64,000 nt of DNA from positions 1,051,501-1,115,500 of the forward strand of contig JAYJMM010000086.1 in the NCBI GenBank assembly GCA_037349105.1. Reading direction: 5' to 3'. Under the pieces are notes generated by a model. That model did no database searches and was not told where the DNA came from. It saw only the letters and a list, made by a program, of their open reading frames with translations. Origin of the DNA: Limnomonas spitsbergensis (taxonomy: Eukaryota > Chlorophyta > Chlorophyceae > Chlamydomonadales). Below are positions 24,301 through 32,294 of the stretch, piece after piece; position 1 is the stretch's first letter; each line of letters opens with the position of its first letter. The position numbers and the translations under genes were made by a program.

Positions 24301-27188
24301 GTTGGGGCAACCCACATCCCCCTTATCCTTTCTGCTTCTCTGGCAGCCCTGTCTCCTGCATGGGGCGCCGTCCTGATGGCTACCATCAGCGGCCCCACGC
24401 TAGCCGGCTTGCTGTCCCACAGCTTGACCAGTGATTTCACCAACATCGTCATAGCTGATGGCGACTGGCACGACCCAGCTATTTCTCCGGCCACCACAGC
24501 CAGCGCTGGCGGGTCATCTGACAGCGCCAGCCTGTTGTGCGATCCCCAATATCCACATGCCTGGCAATATTTCCTGGCTGCAACCGCGCCTGGGTGCGAC
24601 ATATCCAATACTGGCACGTTGCCTTGGATGGCTGGGATTTTGGTGAATTTGGCTACCCCTGCCAGCTGCAGGACCATCTGCTGCTGCAGCTGCAGGTTCA
24701 CCCTTGCCTGCTCCTTATCGAGCCTCTTCATTTCCTGGTCGCTGGACTCCTGCCTGGCTCCTGGCCTGCGCCTGTCCGCTCCTCCTGGTCCCGAATCTAC
24801 TGATTCTGACCGCGACCTAGATCCTCCACCACCGCCCCTCGATGGGCTGCGACCTGAATGGTATCTGTCGTGTCTGTAATAATCCTCCTCCTGATCATGA
24901 TCTTCTCGTGATGGCTGCCTGCCTGCTCTTCCTGCAGAGCTTCTACTTCCCTCGGGTGGCGGCCGTTCTGATTCGCTTCTGCCTGGTCTGCTGTCAGAGC
25001 CAGGCCTCCAAGACTGTGCTCTGCCAGGCTCTGCCTGTCCCCTGGGCAGCTCCTGGTCTTGCCGTTCCTGCCTCACCCCTCTGCTGTGTTCCGCTGGTCC
25101 CCTGGGTTGCTCCTGGCTTTGCTGGCTTGGCTGTTCCCTGCCCTCTGCCTGCCCTCTGGGCGGCTCCTGGCTATGCTGGCTTGGATGTTCCCTACCATCT
25201 GCCTGCCCTCTGGGCTGCTCCTGGCTATGCCGGTTTGGCTGTTCTCTGTTGTATGCCTGCCCCCTGGGCGGCTCCTGGCTCTGCCAACCTGGCTGCGTCC
25301 CGCCTGTGTAATTCCTGGCATAGGAATCAGACTGCGTTTCCTCTCTGACTTCCTGCATTCTTGGACCACTGCTCCGTGCGCTGCCTGCAGGCTCATTCCT
25401 CCTGGCTCCACTCGCTGTGCCCGCTTGCCTGTTCCTCAGGAATTCCTTGATGTAATCCACCTGGGTTTCCTGGCATGTGTTCTCTTTGTCCTCGACTATG
25501 CGTAGCAACGCATAAGACTCTTGCCTGCTTGCTCTGCGTGTTGCTGTGCCTTGCTCTGCCATCCTGGCGAGTGATCGGCTAGTCAACTCCGCCCTTTCGC
25601 TGGCGGCTGGACTGCTGGCTCTGGGCGCATCCCTGCCCCTTGGTCGCCCTCTGAGGCTTGGCTCGCTGCTGACCTCGAAGGCCTCTGATCTGAGTGTTGG
25701 GGTTGGCGCGGCTCTTGCCTGCTGCTGCCACCTTTGCACCTCCCTGAGCTCCTCCGGCCGCTGCACTGCTGTTTCAAATCCTTCCCATGCCTGGTCGTCC
25801 TCCTCTTCTGGCTCGGATCCAGGTTCCACCTGATTTCCTGTTACCTCGTTGCACCACTCGTCTGCGAAGGCCTTAACAGCCAGTGCTGCTTCGCGTCCCG
25901 CCCTTCCCTTGGACACCTGTCCAAGGGCAGCTAACAGCGTTGCCCTGTCCTGCCCTGTGTGGGGGATACCCAGCATGGCCTTTGTTGCCCATCCCCGCAG
26001 ATGATGGGCCTTGAACTCCTCAATAGCTGTGACCTGGTCCTGGAAATGCAAGAACGTCCTGGAAGAAACTTGCTTCCACAGGTCCGTTGCCCACTGCAAA
26101 ATTCCTGCCCAACCGATCGGCTGCATCTGTCCTTCTGACTCCTTTTCGCCGCACACTGCTCCCCCAGCCCCGGAGCGCTCTGGCTCACTAGGGCTGGTAT
26201 CCTGCGCTCTTGATGGATCGTGAAAAAATCCTCGCAGGATTTCCTTGTGGCTGTCGTCTCTCTGCATCTGGCTGCTAGATCCCTCCTTGGATTTCTGCAC
26301 AGGTCTGCCCACACTGGGCGGAAACCTGGACAGCGGCGTCCCATAGACTGTGGATCCAGCTCCTCTTCTAACCAGCATCCTGCGCGGTCGCAGCTGCTGC
26401 CTTGGACGCAGTCCTGCCTTAGACTGCTGCCCCTTCTCTTCTTGAACTGGGTCTGACAGTTCTTCCTCGGATATTTGGTCAGCCCAAGGCTTTCCTACCG
26501 GCACAGCTGATTTTTCCCTTTCCTTGCCGACCTGCGAGCTCTGCCTGCCCGCTGCTGGCTGGAGCTTAGCTTCCTCGTGTTTGACCCCTGCAGGCACACT
26601 CCTGGCCTCCATTTCCTCTGCTTTCATTCGCGGTTTGTCTGGGCAGGCTTTATCACAGCCTGCAACCCCTCTTGGTGCTGCGGCTTCCTTGGCCCTTTGA
26701 TCCGGCTGGCTGGGTTCGTCTTTGACCCGTTGTGCGGCCCTGGCCTCCCTGGGCGGATTCTGCTGGGGCGTGGCTTCAGGCTCGCAGTTCTGCCGCGTGT
26801 CACAGCTCTGGGAAACTTCCATTGCTTGATCCAAAATCAACTCTGGTGTTCCCGCCTGAGTCTGCCACTGCTCGAATTCCAGGCTGCCCCTGAAATCGGC
26901 GGGCACCGGACCCCCTCGGCCGATGCCTTTACGCGTCACTAGTGCTGAGCCGTCTGCCTGCGCCCCTGCCTCTCTGGGCGGTACGCGGCCCGGTTCTGGC
27001 ACCTTGCTGTCTCCTGCGGGCGGTTCCACTGGCCCTGCCAGCTTCGCCGCCACCAACAGGGCTTCTGCAGCGTGCTCATCACTAGCTTCCATCAGGTTTA
27101 CACCCGGCTCCAGCCCCCTCAGACGCCCACTTCTCCGTTGGGCGTCAGGGTGCTGGTGCCTATCGGGATTTAGATCTATGTCTGTCAT
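15318..27188 (-). CDS. Retrotransposon ORF1: giant Gag-Pro polyprotein ending in a cytosine methyltransferase
   Basis: Open frame of 3956 codons from ATG 27186-27188. Domains in order, by DNA position: a charged, repeat-bearing N-terminus with 57-bp coding repeats (25020-25310); a capsid-like helical region (about 24620-23890); a CCHC knuckle CYQCGSTAHLARDC (about 23600-23645); a retropepsin-like site LMDSACSCHVI (about 22856-22890); a second cysteine motif CVLCGEPGPHSPEEC (about 22000-22055); a coiled coil (21690-21460); and another CCHC knuckle CLNCGKPGHYANAC (about 20802-20850). A long unrecognised region follows. A hydrophobic segment GTLQLILVWLLLSVCV lies at 16677-16745. The Gypsy pre-RT motif QGAFAYSMEDLPGY is near 16250-16300. 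The methyltransferase (16065-15321) shows FEPFGGMCSGLE (motif I), GWECQDLS with the catalytic Cys (IV, but Glu replaces the usual Pro), LIENV (VI) and AHRTRNYW (VIII). No RT is present. Confidence 0.92.
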   Translation of the reverse strand: MTDIDLNPDRHQHPDAQRRSGRLRGLEPGVNLMEASDEHAAEALLVAAKLAGPVEPPAGDSKVPEPGRVPPREAGAQADGSALVTRKGIGRGGPVPADFRGSLEFEQWQTQAGTPELILDQAMEVSQSCDTRQNCEPEATPQQNPPREARAAQRVKDEPSQPDQRAKEAAAPRGVAGCDKACPDKPRMKAEEMEARSVPAGVKHEEAKLQPAAGRQSSQVGKEREKSAVPVGKPWADQISEEELSDPVQEEKGQQSKAGLRPRQQLRPRRMLVRRGAGSTVYGTPLSRFPPSVGRPVQKSKEGSSSQMQRDDSHKEILRGFFHDPSRAQDTSPSEPERSGAGGAVCGEKESEGQMQPIGWAGILQWATDLWKQVSSRTFLHFQDQVTAIEEFKAHHLRGWATKAMLGIPHTGQDRATLLAALGQVSKGRAGREAALAVKAFADEWCNEVTGNQVEPGSEPEEEDDQAWEGFETAVQRPEELREVQRWQQQARAAPTPTLRSEAFEVSSEPSLRGRPRGRDAPRASSPAASERAELTSRSLARMAEQGTATRRASRQESYALLRIVEDKENTCQETQVDYIKEFLRNRQAGTASGARRNEPAGSARSSGPRMQEVREETQSDSYARNYTGGTQPGWQSQEPPRGQAYNREQPNRHSQEQPRGQADGREHPSQHSQEPPRGQAEGREQPSQQSQEQPRGPAEHSRGVRQERQDQELPRGQAEPGRAQSWRPGSDSRPGRSESERPPPEGSRSSAGRAGRQPSREDHDQEEDYYRHDRYHSGRSPSRGGGGGSRSRSESVDSGPGGADRRRPGARQESSDQEMKRLDKEQARVNLQLQQQMVLQLAGVAKFTKIPAIQGNVPVLDMSHPGAVAARKYCQACGYWGSHNRLALSDDPPALAVVAGEIAGSCQSPSAMTMLVKSLVKLWDSKPASVGPLMVAIRTAPHAGDRAAREAERIRGMWVAPTEEQCCEASLLTLWIKVVQAEVGKPTSDERTAISHLRLGVKTTLDPDVKPEETVEAFAHRVLSTAELLQISRDAVDHFGRRHSVSHLFHDGLPALAKAKLSKFVMTVPGYLSMTDEDQIAVLTQQVVLWEKFALEMGDLGGASLKQMASGPGQGEAQSNRTRKERTGQWEMRTRLEGAGNPAGAAAAQQQRSDKPRGVTWADQSGAPNYSAEGAAGAAKACYQCGSTAHLARDCRAPRPRDERRPAPLATDIAAGQARPPQQQYPLPPRPQQGQPAGRPYERNQNNRQYQRPGPGQGGQAQQAAHVSHLSSPTGQAEPEGWQQTMAEMLSESVALMTQVGLVPKSAGFKQAAHNARPRSFLPEPCPEEEPEQRLVEPASRKGAKRLVLSKLADDMSDIRLQVFKLNERLTALSFTTMPMGSEDHRGKASKGRQESKVVTAAPRLQYFKNDRSNLEQCVGLMVKGKVLVAQKALMDSACSCHVITVNIAEQLVAMGAELIRTDEKIRTTDNAGADLYGVLFIYVVYGYGGPNAIMEPTVVRVVKTPPDAYEHLVGNPEFLKYNGVLEAAGRLTLRPRDGPQTVRGVRDLTLPLVLASPAGGYQAAAVAWAGIQCGFAEREGWPAASVEEEHEPLLQHAMATHAGAAMRTDQKVGQSRGTAAGAGRSTADASRSSRGDPQETTSRPRQCGQAQAAVPREVKVDAKAAASQPGQAATQAEANAGVAMALKAESKSAYQKEITRRCMKASPRYPCVLCGEPGPHSPEECDQKIRKILQKPAAVPAAQGTSPGAKRRVDFGGAAAARAAPAGSIRRSKVRVPGKDERACAADGGVREDAPEAAGGTQGVTANRGQEEPGGKEESEEPEESEEEEVPKQRTSQKYMLVLRLQQQVELLQQDVKAREELLYRQAAATIEYLRLQQVRWTGLHDANIRLTEVQQQKVLRADQLRALYDNLGNQQAGEPLQSTIPGDPELAEHMGIMFQTAAELAEEDEGLSQEQLQEQEQQATGQQGPGGSGGARQARGEKRVQLRGSTPDVAIHTETRERSRSAQRARSVERRGAVPTPEARTQRPDRDDSFDRPRGRRQQSPSGDRGSQPRGRSKERGTGSHARPYQPEGSMQDRRGAPGQSPPGRAQAGRSWMGGQRSVLGPHDGGVCLNCGKPGHYANACPEQGEAPQPGDSSQFDRSRAAGGPERSWGVRGPGRSQEVEEDNMRRAYEAAKEVSFEEWKKQRETAGPSELPGPPGRPGPAGQSYNSRWVSQERHTCMMSVHEGCGQNAATQVVSHQAAAMPVTFQVVPEGQVAQQRHHWQMVVEALAMNHYGTRPAGSARSMAHAVEFLRNLQQRGCPAPCEGWPGILQQFLDKEWDIYNAQMDEFERLEQEAGLQHRVDEWETSSSGDGTSASEEGYEPQAPLTVREEEAAMLCPGTPEGNADTGGEVAGAATGTRDWLSRQGHHPGAKGAAAMSPEDNTAGAVRTHHSTTSLSNTVRWEEEDRGLQRSRSRGERPAAWNEDSRFTQGGTGRRDRSGSRGRVRPEPDPPRLPESRCFVQWYRLGEEMPEASSSEAMITLPAQSKDGLCRLQNHRLLEGRSQTCVNIAAAMQAVARLIFPWDAVTAVLLNAALKGFIQPSTRMEDYMQRGWSRHPIYAYCVSEMVDLAVKEGITAVAAVDRAHPDVPDSTRTEGVWQGAQPGFMRTPWAEDCVHQLMEHPALRDRAFYVPVQALGEHGGGDRSEDGTYSGAGLCHADRPRRCEATVEASVTIPRMVAGQAVPWGVAPGEARAAIPVQQLVTYYYEELEEGELPVSAAWIHMHASRDDMPVFLFARCEGNVAITKCASVDEAEFHAHTHARGADPATWAVMLMALQRVLLPGQLSAAMRHVWGVDDQWAPLGMTDCPTWPYGAQRSPADGPMWEDEEEFARSPLEACVHQWVRWERRAWRDNRASSVGPYWQANGMTVQLWRQAHPAGVRTLHPLFRGAGSDTYMEELEELRTQPVLGRWILGRWGSRYWDPAADSDGPIQDAYQEPTEQGHVAFVTTLGATASSWEWLEPMGEMEVLALEDEIGDRAEPQTPPDSTSRPLAGDLDSREPRSSNELRPSHEGRGLLGEENEDPSEGPPSLVQDSESEEEWGADGSPFPARISLTRADAGDADGMEEPTDAGPGPGSPGWGRKEELLQLRQEWMRGVVQEQAAMAECRTRRAEIERSSKVALEEEAHQVAVGVSQRQAADQYTCEPKGAAAGEASSRSPGDAQISPPAQAAAREPWGDPAAYSTGRWVAVLRNFVDQLDVLRRQEMGQQEASQEASLLFRLRMLPQPDPNPRMGGYSRAVRELQEELTKRISALNTMGAKGVDTQQPSNSRSSQARTSRGEDLAGRAASARETMRQGCGPEEPAGAGSSKTVQRATHRQERLAQGSTGQIPGAGPERAGAAWADTAELRGKKSKKKARRRAGKAQRAAADRNRGSRPGMDCPVLPLRISQVDLEITWAGGQQKPAQSAEPCVQPAEHLPQKPTRQMPACRGLLTCTAFKGILTGTLQLILVWLLLSVCVPGARATEQGVRGGGFTAGQGAFVSGQEAAAKLSSGWLRPPAVIPMGGASRRGARSQQESWQSGNDTGREEPPAEDDPQAAEMIDMFQPGGVVELPTEYVKTKEGWLLGQHPDFTAEQQESLEQSLRDRQGAFAYSMEDLPGYCGTQGACHQNADIPSRSPLPSSADRTGARLDTAAPEPAVQEEAGLDTACLSSGAVRAMETEGVVLFEPFGGMCSGLEMVLRAGIPVVQYLYADISEEVREIAGGRLLQLHMRYPQLLPVKAFDKAFRALPQDVYAITAEHLKEAGAQEGRQWFMVAGWECQDLSSAGKGRGLAGERSKSFFPLVKLLGTLQFLQGPRPPAYLIENVAMQLNQKSVKASVEVFQEVCRILGTPALFDAAQVGSYAHRTRNYWGNIAPAADIEFVIRASTRPHEGIVDDILDKGSKAQVVSCPDNGGYRINVTGQPRKDV
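16677..16745 (-). other. Predicted hydrophobic/transmembrane segment within ORF1
   Basis: The translation GTLQLILVWLLLSVCVPG followed by ARA looks like an internal signal or anchor sequence with a possible signal-peptidase site. It sits between the Gag-like half and the pre-RT motif. Membrane function is inferred from hydrophobicity only. Confidence 0.5.
25020..25310 (-). repeat. 57-bp coding tandem repeat in Gag N-terminus
   Basis: About five copies of a 19-residue unit of the form SQEPPRGQAEGREQPSQ. Rich in Gln, Arg and Pro, likely disordered and nucleic-acid binding. Confidence 0.8.
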
Positions 27189-27907
27189 TCCTTATAGGCA
27201 ATTAACGAACCGCACGGTCCTGCAAGCGTGCTGGCGACACTCCCTACAAGATCTGCTAACGCTAGGCTTCTGCCCCCTTGTTCCTACTGCAATCTGGTGA
27301 GGGCTTGCAAGTCAAGATCGGATGGCAGGTACAGCACTATGCAGGAAAGGCCTCGCCTTCCTGCTTTTCTGCTTACTAGTTTCAATCTGGCGGAATCCTC
27401 CTTCGCCCTTTCAGTTCTTCCCACCTTGCTGGCTGGGCTGCTTCTAGATGTCTCACGTCCTGCGTGGATGTCACACGCCCCGCGTGGTTGTTGCCTTTTG
27501 CGTAGTGTCCGCTCAGCTCTGCGTTCCTGCGGGGATCCTTTGGCACACCCACAAGATTTCAACCTTGGATGTTCTATCCACAAGTTCACTTCTGTCAATG
27601 ATGAAAGATTGGATCCACCTGATCACAATCTGCAGTCACACAGGAAATTATCTGCTGGGTGTATAAATCCACAGCCAGATCTTCAAGCCACTCCTGGACT
27701 CAACACTAAGCTGCCACGCTCAGTGATTCTCAGGGTTTAACTTGGCAATCTCTCTCTGGAGATTACCACAGCAAAGTGCAGTTCAAACGCTGTCCAAGGT
27801 CGTTTGCATGCAAACAAATTTCCAATTTCGCTGCACAAGCACCTTTAGCAGGAATTGGCAAATCAAGCTGATCAGGCTAAATCCACTTCGTCCCTTTCTA
27901 AAGGACA
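27189..27907 (-). other. 5' leader of the retrotransposon
   Basis: About 0.7 kb between the 5' LTR and the ORF1 ATG. It starts with the primer-type site at 27885-27907. No other structure seen. Confidence 0.6.
27885..27907 (-). promoter_or_regulatory. Putative self-priming primer binding site
   Basis: These 23 bases are a perfect reverse complement of LTR bases 28314-28336 (and of 11840-11862 in the other LTR). The site abuts the LTR edge at 27908. In the element's RNA, the LTR segment could fold back so that its 3' end sits exactly at the LTR boundary, ready to copy U5. That is the arrangement known for Tf1-type elements, which prime from their own RNA and not from a tRNA. The site does not start with the TGG common in tRNA-primed sites. 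Confidence 0.75.
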
Positions 27908-28538
27908 CGCGATGTGCGCTTCAGGTCCGTGGCGGACTTCTTTCCTCACGGCAGTGATGGACGCCTACGGGCAGGCTCAGTGATTCTTCACTGGCTGCGA
28001 GTGCTCAGCGAGTTAAGCAGCTGATTGGCTATTTGTATGTATAACAATTGACTAAGGCAGCTTAGGCCTTCTAGCCGTCTGGGCGCGATCCAGCTGGGCT
28101 ATGTTAAGGGGCACTTACCGAGCGACTCGCGGTGAGAGTGACGGGACGTAGACTGCGTACTTCTTCTTCGGCAGGGTCTCGGCTCTCTTACTGTGGTACT
28201 TGTCTCCAGCTATCTCAGCTGAGGCTGAGCTAGTCTTGACTCGGGTTAAGGTACTGACTTAAGTGAAAGCTGCAGGTCTCGAAGACGGCCGGTGCTTGTT
28301 ACAAATAGAGGTCTGTCCTTTAGAAAGGGACGAAGTAACTAGCTTAGGCAATTGCCGGGATACAGGGACTCGGCAAGCCCAATTCAGAGTACGGTAGAAC
28401 CTGTCAAATCTCCCTGCGTAAGCGGGTTTCTAGGTCTCAGTTCAAATCCGGAGACTCCGCAGAGAAGCTGCGGAGTCACCGAGGCCGCTAACTGCGGTCT
28501 AAACGATTCTGTCACGTATACGGTAATATACTGTGACA
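27908..28538 (-). repeat. 5' LTR of the retrotransposon
   Basis: Reads TGTCACAG at its 5' end on the minus strand. If the self-priming model holds, the RNA starts near 28336, giving a U3 of about 202 bp (28337-28538). An imperfect palindrome built from gtcacgtata and tatactgtgac lies at the U3 end. Confidence 0.93.
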
Positions 28539-28804
28539 TACCGGTAGCTAGGAAACAACAGGTATGCTGAAAATATTAACTGGTTCAGGTCCTGGGGTGT
28601 GTGTGTGTAAGACTGTTGATTAGAGTGCGAAACAGGCCAACATGATCATAGGGATCCTGTGCGACTGCCTAGCTGTGTGTGTGTGCGTAGGTCGCGATAA
28701 GGCGCCATACGACGGGCAGGGTCTGCTGCCCTGTCCCCTGCTGCTTCTGCATCATGCTCCTTGCCACCTCTGCTCCTCTTGGGACTCTTGCTGGCCTGGG
28801 TGGC

Positions 28805-28890
28805 AGAAACATGATTCGTGCGGTCACAGGGTAGGTAGGAGCCGCGCCCAGTGCAGAAGATGTAGATCATCGGCAGACTGCCCACACCCA
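28805..28890 (-). pseudogene. Degenerate copy of the last exon of the four-helix membrane protein gene
   Basis: Minus-strand translation LPMIYIFCTGRGSYLPC parallels VPMIVIMCSARGIYLLC in the true exon at 28947-29122. It lies just downstream of that gene's stop and has no intact reading frame around it. Confidence 0.5.
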
Positions 28891-28946
28891 CCCATAAGGG
28901 CAATGGGCAAGAGCCGCGGCCCTGTCCCTGCCCGCATTTCTGCACC

Positions 28947-31900
28947 TCAACACATCTTGGAGCCCTTGTCCGCCTTGTAGTCAGCAACATCCGGGCGGAC
29001 ACATAGTAGGTAAATGCCGCGCGCTGAACACATGATGACGATCATTGGCACGTTGGTGAACACAGAGATCCATTCCCGGCTGCTCCACGCCGCAGACTCC
29101 GCCACCACGTCAATCGGGGAGCCTGCGGCAAGCACGTCACTGACGTTAATCCTCCGGAAGCGGCCCAAAACAGGTTCGGCCGCATAGGCGCCTAACCGAA
29201 TAGTTGGGAAAAAGTAAACGAAGTCTTAACCCTAAATCCTTAAGGGGGGGAATGGGTGACGAAAGGGGAAGAATGGGTAAAGAAATGAAGGGACAAGCCT
29301 GAGCCAGACAGTGGTCGTTTCAGCGTCAATGCAATCATCTTCCTTCGGAGGTGCCTGGCAAAATGGACTGATAGGAAAGGTGGGAACAGAGGCTACAAAA
29401 TACAGGACATTAGGAGGCGTCGGGATGTTTGCGCAACAGGCACTGGCGTGACGCCCCGAGAGAGGCTGGCCTCACAGAAACAGGTACCTAATGAAAAAAA
29501 TTAGCAAATTGACACTCGAAAATAAGTACAGCTACCCTTGCGTATCCCCTTTAAAAGCCCAAACAGGATATTCTCGACTTTAACATGCAGCATCCGCTGC
29601 CCAATGCTTATTTGTATGCGCTTCAGGTACAATTGAGCTGCATGACGGCCTTCGACCGTGGGGGCCTGGCGCAGCATGCACTGCTGCTTGGGACACAATG
29701 GCCAGAGGCTAGTCAGCATGTGGTCTCCATTGGGCCAGTGACAGTAGCTTCGCAGGTTTCCAAAGTTGGTACCGTGCAGGCCAACATAAACATAACATAC
29801 ACTCCTCTGCCGTTTCACCAAGCCCGAATCCCCATCCCTTGCAGCATTTCTGCCGGGAGAGGCACTTCTCCCCTAAGGTCTGCTCTGAGCAGGCCTGCAC
29901 CTCTTGTCTGAAGCCTGTGATAAAATCTTGGAGCCTACTGCCTGAAGTTTCGGCCCTGACAGGTCTGATCAAACAGCAGGAAATCCACACAGCTTAAAAA
30001 TGGAGCACCCGCTGCTGTTTCTCACCAGTGGCGTCCGAAAGCCCAATCAGCCCAGCAGTGGCTGCCTGGCGGGCCCTCTAAGGTGGTCTGGTGCGCACTG
30101 AAGCCAACACTGCCGCTGCGTTTCCACATTTTCACTTGAGACCCTAACACACGGCGCATCCTTTGGAAAATAAAAAGTCCCTCCCCCCACCCGCTTGCCC
30201 CCCTGCCGCCCTGGCAATTCAACAAAGCGCAACAAGCTCTTATAGCATCCGCTGCTATTTCTCACCGGCGGCGTCTGTTGTCCAAACCCCGCTTGCCCCC
30301 CTACTGCCCAGGCAATTCAACAAAGCGCAACCAGTTTTTTTAGCATCCGCTGTTGTTTCTCACCGGCGGCGTCTCTTGTCCAGGCCTTCACAAAGACGTA
30401 GATGTGGATCAGGTCCGCAACCAGCATGGCGATCAGGAGCGCACGCTTGGACTGAACCTGCGCACACACATGTTGACGTGCATGAGAGTGGGGCAGCTGG
30501 AGAGAAGCTGGGTCATATCGGCAATCAACTTGGCAATCAGAAGCTCATATTTGGACTGGAACTGTACACATATTTTGACGTGCATGAAGGTGAATAAGCT
30601 GGAGGGATGCTGGGGGGAAGCTGGAGGGAAGCTGGAGGGAAGCTGGATCATGTCTGCAATGAACAAACATGGCTTAAAAGCGTCAGAGCCCTTTTGGTGG
30701 CCGCTGCTGATAGGGATTGACCAGGCTCAACAGCTGATCAAACGGCTTCAAGCAAAATACAAGCCACACTGACTGAACGCAAAAATCGACCCGGTGGGAG
30801 ATTTGCTTGAGTGCAACTGTTTCATTCACTAGATTAAGAGCTTCATTTCTGCCTTGTGCCCTTTGCCCCCACACCTGCCCTTTGACCATGAAGATTCCGA
30901 ACTCAAACAGGCCCAGCAGCACCAGCACAACACCGTAGACCTGCAGGGCACAGCGGGGGTAGCGGGAGCATGCACCGTTAGAGATTCTGTGGGCAGTCAA
31001 CAGCTAACAAGGGAGAGGAAAAGAGAGAGAGGAGACAGAAGCTGCCACCCCATAGGGTATAAGAGTAATCATATTTGGAGCTGAAGCCTCATACATACCG
31101 TTACCATGTCGCCAAAGGCTCTTGCGCATACGGGCGCCATACTTGTGTGAATGCCGACAAGTGGATGCTGACGGATAGATAGGCTTTTCAGTCGTCCCGA
31201 TCGTCCAGACCGTCAGCTTCAGTTGCCAGCCACTAGTCTTAATGAACCACCAGCAGGGCATGAATTCCCCAGAGCGTTCAGCATTAATACGGTAATCAGC
31301 AAAGAGGAGCCCCAGAGCCTCCCATGCAAGGTGCATGCATGCGTGATCACATGCTCCATGTCCACTGTATAGACCGCTTGCATGGAGTTAGTTACTTGTA
31401 AAGTGCTCACCATTAACGACCAGCACTCATTAGTGGGGAGCCCCATAGCCTTCCATGCAAGTGTGCATGCATGCGTGATCACAGGCTGCATGGATCACTT
31501 GCATGGTAATAGTCCCTTGCAGGACGCTCATCATTAACAGGCAGCAGAGAGGAGACTCTGAGCCTACGAAAGCATGCAACCCTGCCTGATCATGGGTTCC
31601 ATTCGCACTGCATGCATGCGTGATCACAGGCTGCATGTGCACTGCATAGAGCACGTGCTAGAGCCACCATGCTGTTCACCATGCATGCAGCGCACAGGAG
31701 TCCGTGCAACATGTGTTTCACACGATGACATTTAGCTCCAAATTGGTGAGGCATGGCTTGCATGACGAATGCCTATCCGGGCATACGTATTCAAACCTTC
31801 GCCACGGGATACAGGACTCGCTGGGGGGCACGTCCGGGGCAGCAGGCCCGGACTGCCAGGCTGCTCGAGGCGTCCACGCGAGGTAAACTCTTGCTGCTTG

Positions 31901-32294
31901 CTTCAATGTTGTTGCTGTCGTCTTGTGCCCATCTTGGTCACATCAGCGTAAGCATATCGACTTCTCTGTTCTCGCGCCCTCCATTGCAAATCGAAATCTC
32001 GACCTGCTATCTCTTGAACTACGAGACACTAGAGCTGTCTTTGATCCATGAGACGCTCGATCGGTCCATCCGTCGTTCAACTCTCTGTACTTGCCCTCTG
32101 TCACACACCTCCATCAGAAGGCCGACGATCTGCAGCTGAGATCCCGCCAGCTCCAGCGCGGGGCTCCGCAGGTGCGGTGGTACAAACTCGATGGCGAACG
32201 CATGTGGGGCCACGAGCGCAAACACGCCAGCGAAGCATGTCAGCGGCACCTCTAGCACCACAAACAGGAACCAGCAGACGCTCTCGACGCTCAT
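28947..32294 (-). CDS. Small four-helix membrane protein, unrecognised
   Basis: Four exons on the minus strand: 32294-32109, 30940-30875, 30457-30364 and 29122-28947. Phases agree (0, 0, 1), and all junctions are GT-AG: donors GAG|gtgtgt, CAG|gtgtgg, CCG|gtgaga; acceptors ctgcag, gcgcag, ccgcag. The ATG at 32292-32294 follows an A-rich context. The 173-residue product has hydrophobic stretches CWFLFVVLEVPLTCFAGVFA in exon 1, VYGVVLVLLGLFEFGIFMV in exon 2, ALLIAMLVADLIHIYVFV in exon 3 and VFTNVPMIVIMC in exon 4. The C-terminus is polar (DYKADKGSKMC). This layout suggests a compact four-span membrane protein. I do not recognise the family; general resemblance to small sterol-related four-span proteins was considered, but no diagnostic residues support it. 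The introns carry several degenerate copies of exon 3 edges. The gene is divergent from the kinesin gene, 3.1 kb away. Confidence 0.65.
30005..30375. repeat. Tandem copies of the exon-3 donor region
   Basis: A block of the form gcatccgctg...tttctcaccggcggcgtc occurs at about 30005-30036, 30244-30277 and 30343-30375. The last copy is the real exon 3 end with its splice donor, read on the minus strand. Spacer text with gcaattcaacaaagcgcaac is also repeated. Confidence 0.75.
30535..30600 (-). repeat. Degenerate duplicate of exon 3 of the membrane protein gene
   Basis: Minus-strand text after tgtacag reads FQSKYELLIAKLIADM, parallel to VQSKRALLIAMLVADL in exon 3. It lies in the intron just upstream of exon 3. 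Confidence 0.6.
31300..31645. repeat. Imperfect tandem repeat of about 135 bp
   Basis: Three units carry tgcatgcatgcgtgatcaca plus flanking text on cattaac and gagcccca, within intron 1 of the membrane protein gene. Confidence 0.65.

Larger units (their letters stand above)
11434..28538 (-). mobile_element. 17.1-kb Gypsy-type LTR retrotransposon carrying a DNA methyltransferase, lacking reverse transcriptase
   Basis: Two 631-bp direct repeats (11434-12064 and 27908-28538) differ at only 7 positions, about 1.1 percent, so the insertion is recent. Transcription sense is the minus strand. From right to left: 5' LTR, a 23-nt primer-type site, a 0.7-kb leader, ORF1, ORF2 in the -1 frame, a 0.9-kb tail and the 3' LTR. 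ORF1 holds Gag with zinc knuckles and a retropepsin-like site. ORF2 holds the integrase and a PHD finger. A C5-cytosine methyltransferase bridges the ORF junction. No YxDD motif or RNase H was found in the 11.9-kb ORF1 or in ORF2, so it must use an RT supplied in trans or be a deletion derivative. No clean target-site duplication is seen (tact on the left, tacc on the right). No clear polypurine tract is visible next to the 3' LTR. Confidence 0.93.
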
